In this document: positions 63,328 to 64,000 of the stretch, piece by piece
How the letters are laid out: each line of letters starts with the position of its first letter
How positions within the stretch are numbered: the stretch's first letter is position 1
Origin: Parasutterella excrementihominis YIT 11859
Lineage (GTDB): Bacteria; Pseudomonadota; Gammaproteobacteria; Burkholderiales; Burkholderiaceae_F
Length of the DNA: 64,000 nucleotides
Reading direction: 5' to 3'
NCBI RefSeq assembly: GCF_000205025.1
Contig: NZ_GL883687.1
Span: forward strand, 62,001 to 126,000
Made by a program: the position numbers and the translations under genes
The notes under the pieces: model-generated
The model's database searches: none
What the model saw: only the letters and a program-made list of their open reading frames with translations
What the model was told of the DNA's origin: nothing

Positions 63328-64000
63328 TTAATCGACTAATGTGAACAGTTTGCTGCAGATCGGGAGAACCCAGACGACGGCGAAGTAGAAGGCGATACCG
63401 ACTGCGATTCCGCATACCAAGCCCGGTATCATGTCTGTGCGCCAAACAGCTCGTTCTTCAACTTCTTTTTCTGCAGCTTCGACTTCTTCGGCTGTACGCA
63501 TCGTCAGTTTCCAGCCTGGCCATCCGTCCATGAACCACCAGTTAATCAGCCAAATGTCGATTAACCAAATCATCGGGATCATCGGGAACTGCTGCGGATG
63601 AGAGAATCCCTTCTGAGTTCCGAGGAAGAAATGACCGTACTTGTAATACAAGCAGTAGATCGCAACGCCGCCCAGAAGAACGATGGTGGATCTGATTAAG
63701 ACGTTAACCGGAGTGCTGAACTTACGGGGCCAATTGCCGCAGTAGAACTGCAGGAAGAGCGCCGGAACGAGGAAGAAGATGGCGGTTTCGCCGACATGCA
63801 GCCAGCGCCAGTCAGGAGCAGCGTCGCGTCTGTGACCGCGAATTGCTTCGCCCCATGTTAATTCCTGCATGTACCAGAAGAAGAAGCACAGAGCCCAGGA
63901 AATAACAATAATGCCGAAGAAAACAGCCAGTCTGCGGAGCCACGGAGTCTTAATCATCGTGAACGGGTAGCGTTCCCAGATGCCTTCCATGAACCACACC
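63328..64000 (-). CDS. Integral membrane protein, 5' end outside window
   Basis: The frame is open to the window edge, with 223 codons visible. Hydrophobic segments lie at about 24-44, 70-88, 103-121, 142-160 and 193-216 of the visible part; Trp-rich stretches (WYMQELTW, WLINWWFMDGWPGW) are striking. A charged Glu-rich loop precedes the last TM segment. I do not recognise the family. It ends 15 bases before the exported MBL protein and is probably cotranscribed with it. Confidence 0.7.
   Translation of the reverse strand, partial: VWFMEGIWERYPFTMIKTPWLRRLAVFFGIIVISWALCFFFWYMQELTWGEAIRGHRRDAAPDWRWLHVGETAIFFLVPALFLQFYCGNWPRKFSTPVNVLIRSTIVLLGGVAIYCLYYKYGHFFLGTQKGFSHPQQFPMIPMIWLIDIWLINWWFMDGWPGWKLTMRTAEEVEAAEKEVEERAVWRTDMIPGLVCGIAVGIAFYFAVVWVLPICSKLFTLVD

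Noticed and set aside
1-64000. CRISPR arrays, tRNA or rRNA genes, transposases, phage genes
   Set aside because: No regularly spaced repeats, no cloverleaf or rRNA-like blocks, and no recombinase or transposase motifs were found by reading both strands; a covariance-model scan could still find a small RNA I missed.

Overview
The window is bacterial chromosome, densely coded on both strands, with no tRNA, rRNA, insertion sequence, phage gene or CRISPR array that I can recognise. Several blocks have gene orders typical of Betaproteobacteria: yebC-purD, aroQ-accB-accC-prmA-DUF3426, the Mpl/YqiA/RNB-nuclease/AroE run, and tkt-gap-pgk beside rsmE. The mixture of many anaerobic respiratory genes (Nap nitrate reductase, Dcu dicarboxylate carriers, a quinol:fumarate reductase cytochrome b, a secreted flavoprotein reductase) with roughly half G+C composition suggests an anaerobic gut member of the Burkholderiales, most likely Sutterellaceae (Sutterella, Parasutterella or Turicimonas). 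The genus is inference.

Layout. 1-2.5 kb: an exported protein (cut by the window edge), purD and yebC. 2.8-7.7 kb: a nickel-pincer lactate racemase cluster, with larA facing an opposing DUF362-larB-larC-larE unit. 8.2-9.6 kb: a DcuA/DcuB-type carrier. 9.7-14.8 kb: napDAGHB. 14.9-17.4 kb: a NarX/NarL-type two-component system, convergent with nap. 17.5-21.8 kb: two M20 amidohydrolases flanking a DcuC carrier. 22.1-24.5 kb: an orphan frdC, upp and a 700-base stretch with a probable regulator relic. 24.5-30.4 kb: a small membrane protein, fbp, pepN and a C69 dipeptidase. 30.5-34.8 kb: a NapC/NrfH-like tetraheme cytochrome, modE and modABC. 34.8-46.2 kb: housekeeping (fatty acid synthesis, shikimate, murein recycling, RNA decay, Mg transport). 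46.3-53.4 kb: a histidine phosphatase, a secreted flavoprotein reductase, a DUF1848 protein, an MFS carrier, a Crp/Fnr regulator and a lytic transglycosylase. 53.5-58.6 kb: rsmE and tkt-gap-pgk. 58.8-64 kb: one leftward unit of at least six genes (membrane protein, Tat-type metallo-beta-lactamase-fold protein, CobW-like GTPase with a new N-terminal half, ExbB, ExbD, TonB).

How it fits together. Nitrate is probably sensed by the NarX-like kinase, and reduced in the periplasm by NapAB. NapGH feeds electrons, and the distant tetraheme cytochrome may replace the missing NapC. Molybdate for NapA would come from ModABC under ModE. Dcu carriers, FrdC and the secreted flavoprotein point to respiration on dicarboxylates and other organic acceptors. 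Lar genes would interconvert lactate or related 2-hydroxyacid isomers. The most unusual parts are a LarC that lacks its C-terminal CTP-binding domain, and the ExbBD-TonB/CobW/exported MBL unit at the right end, whose partners I cannot match to a described system.
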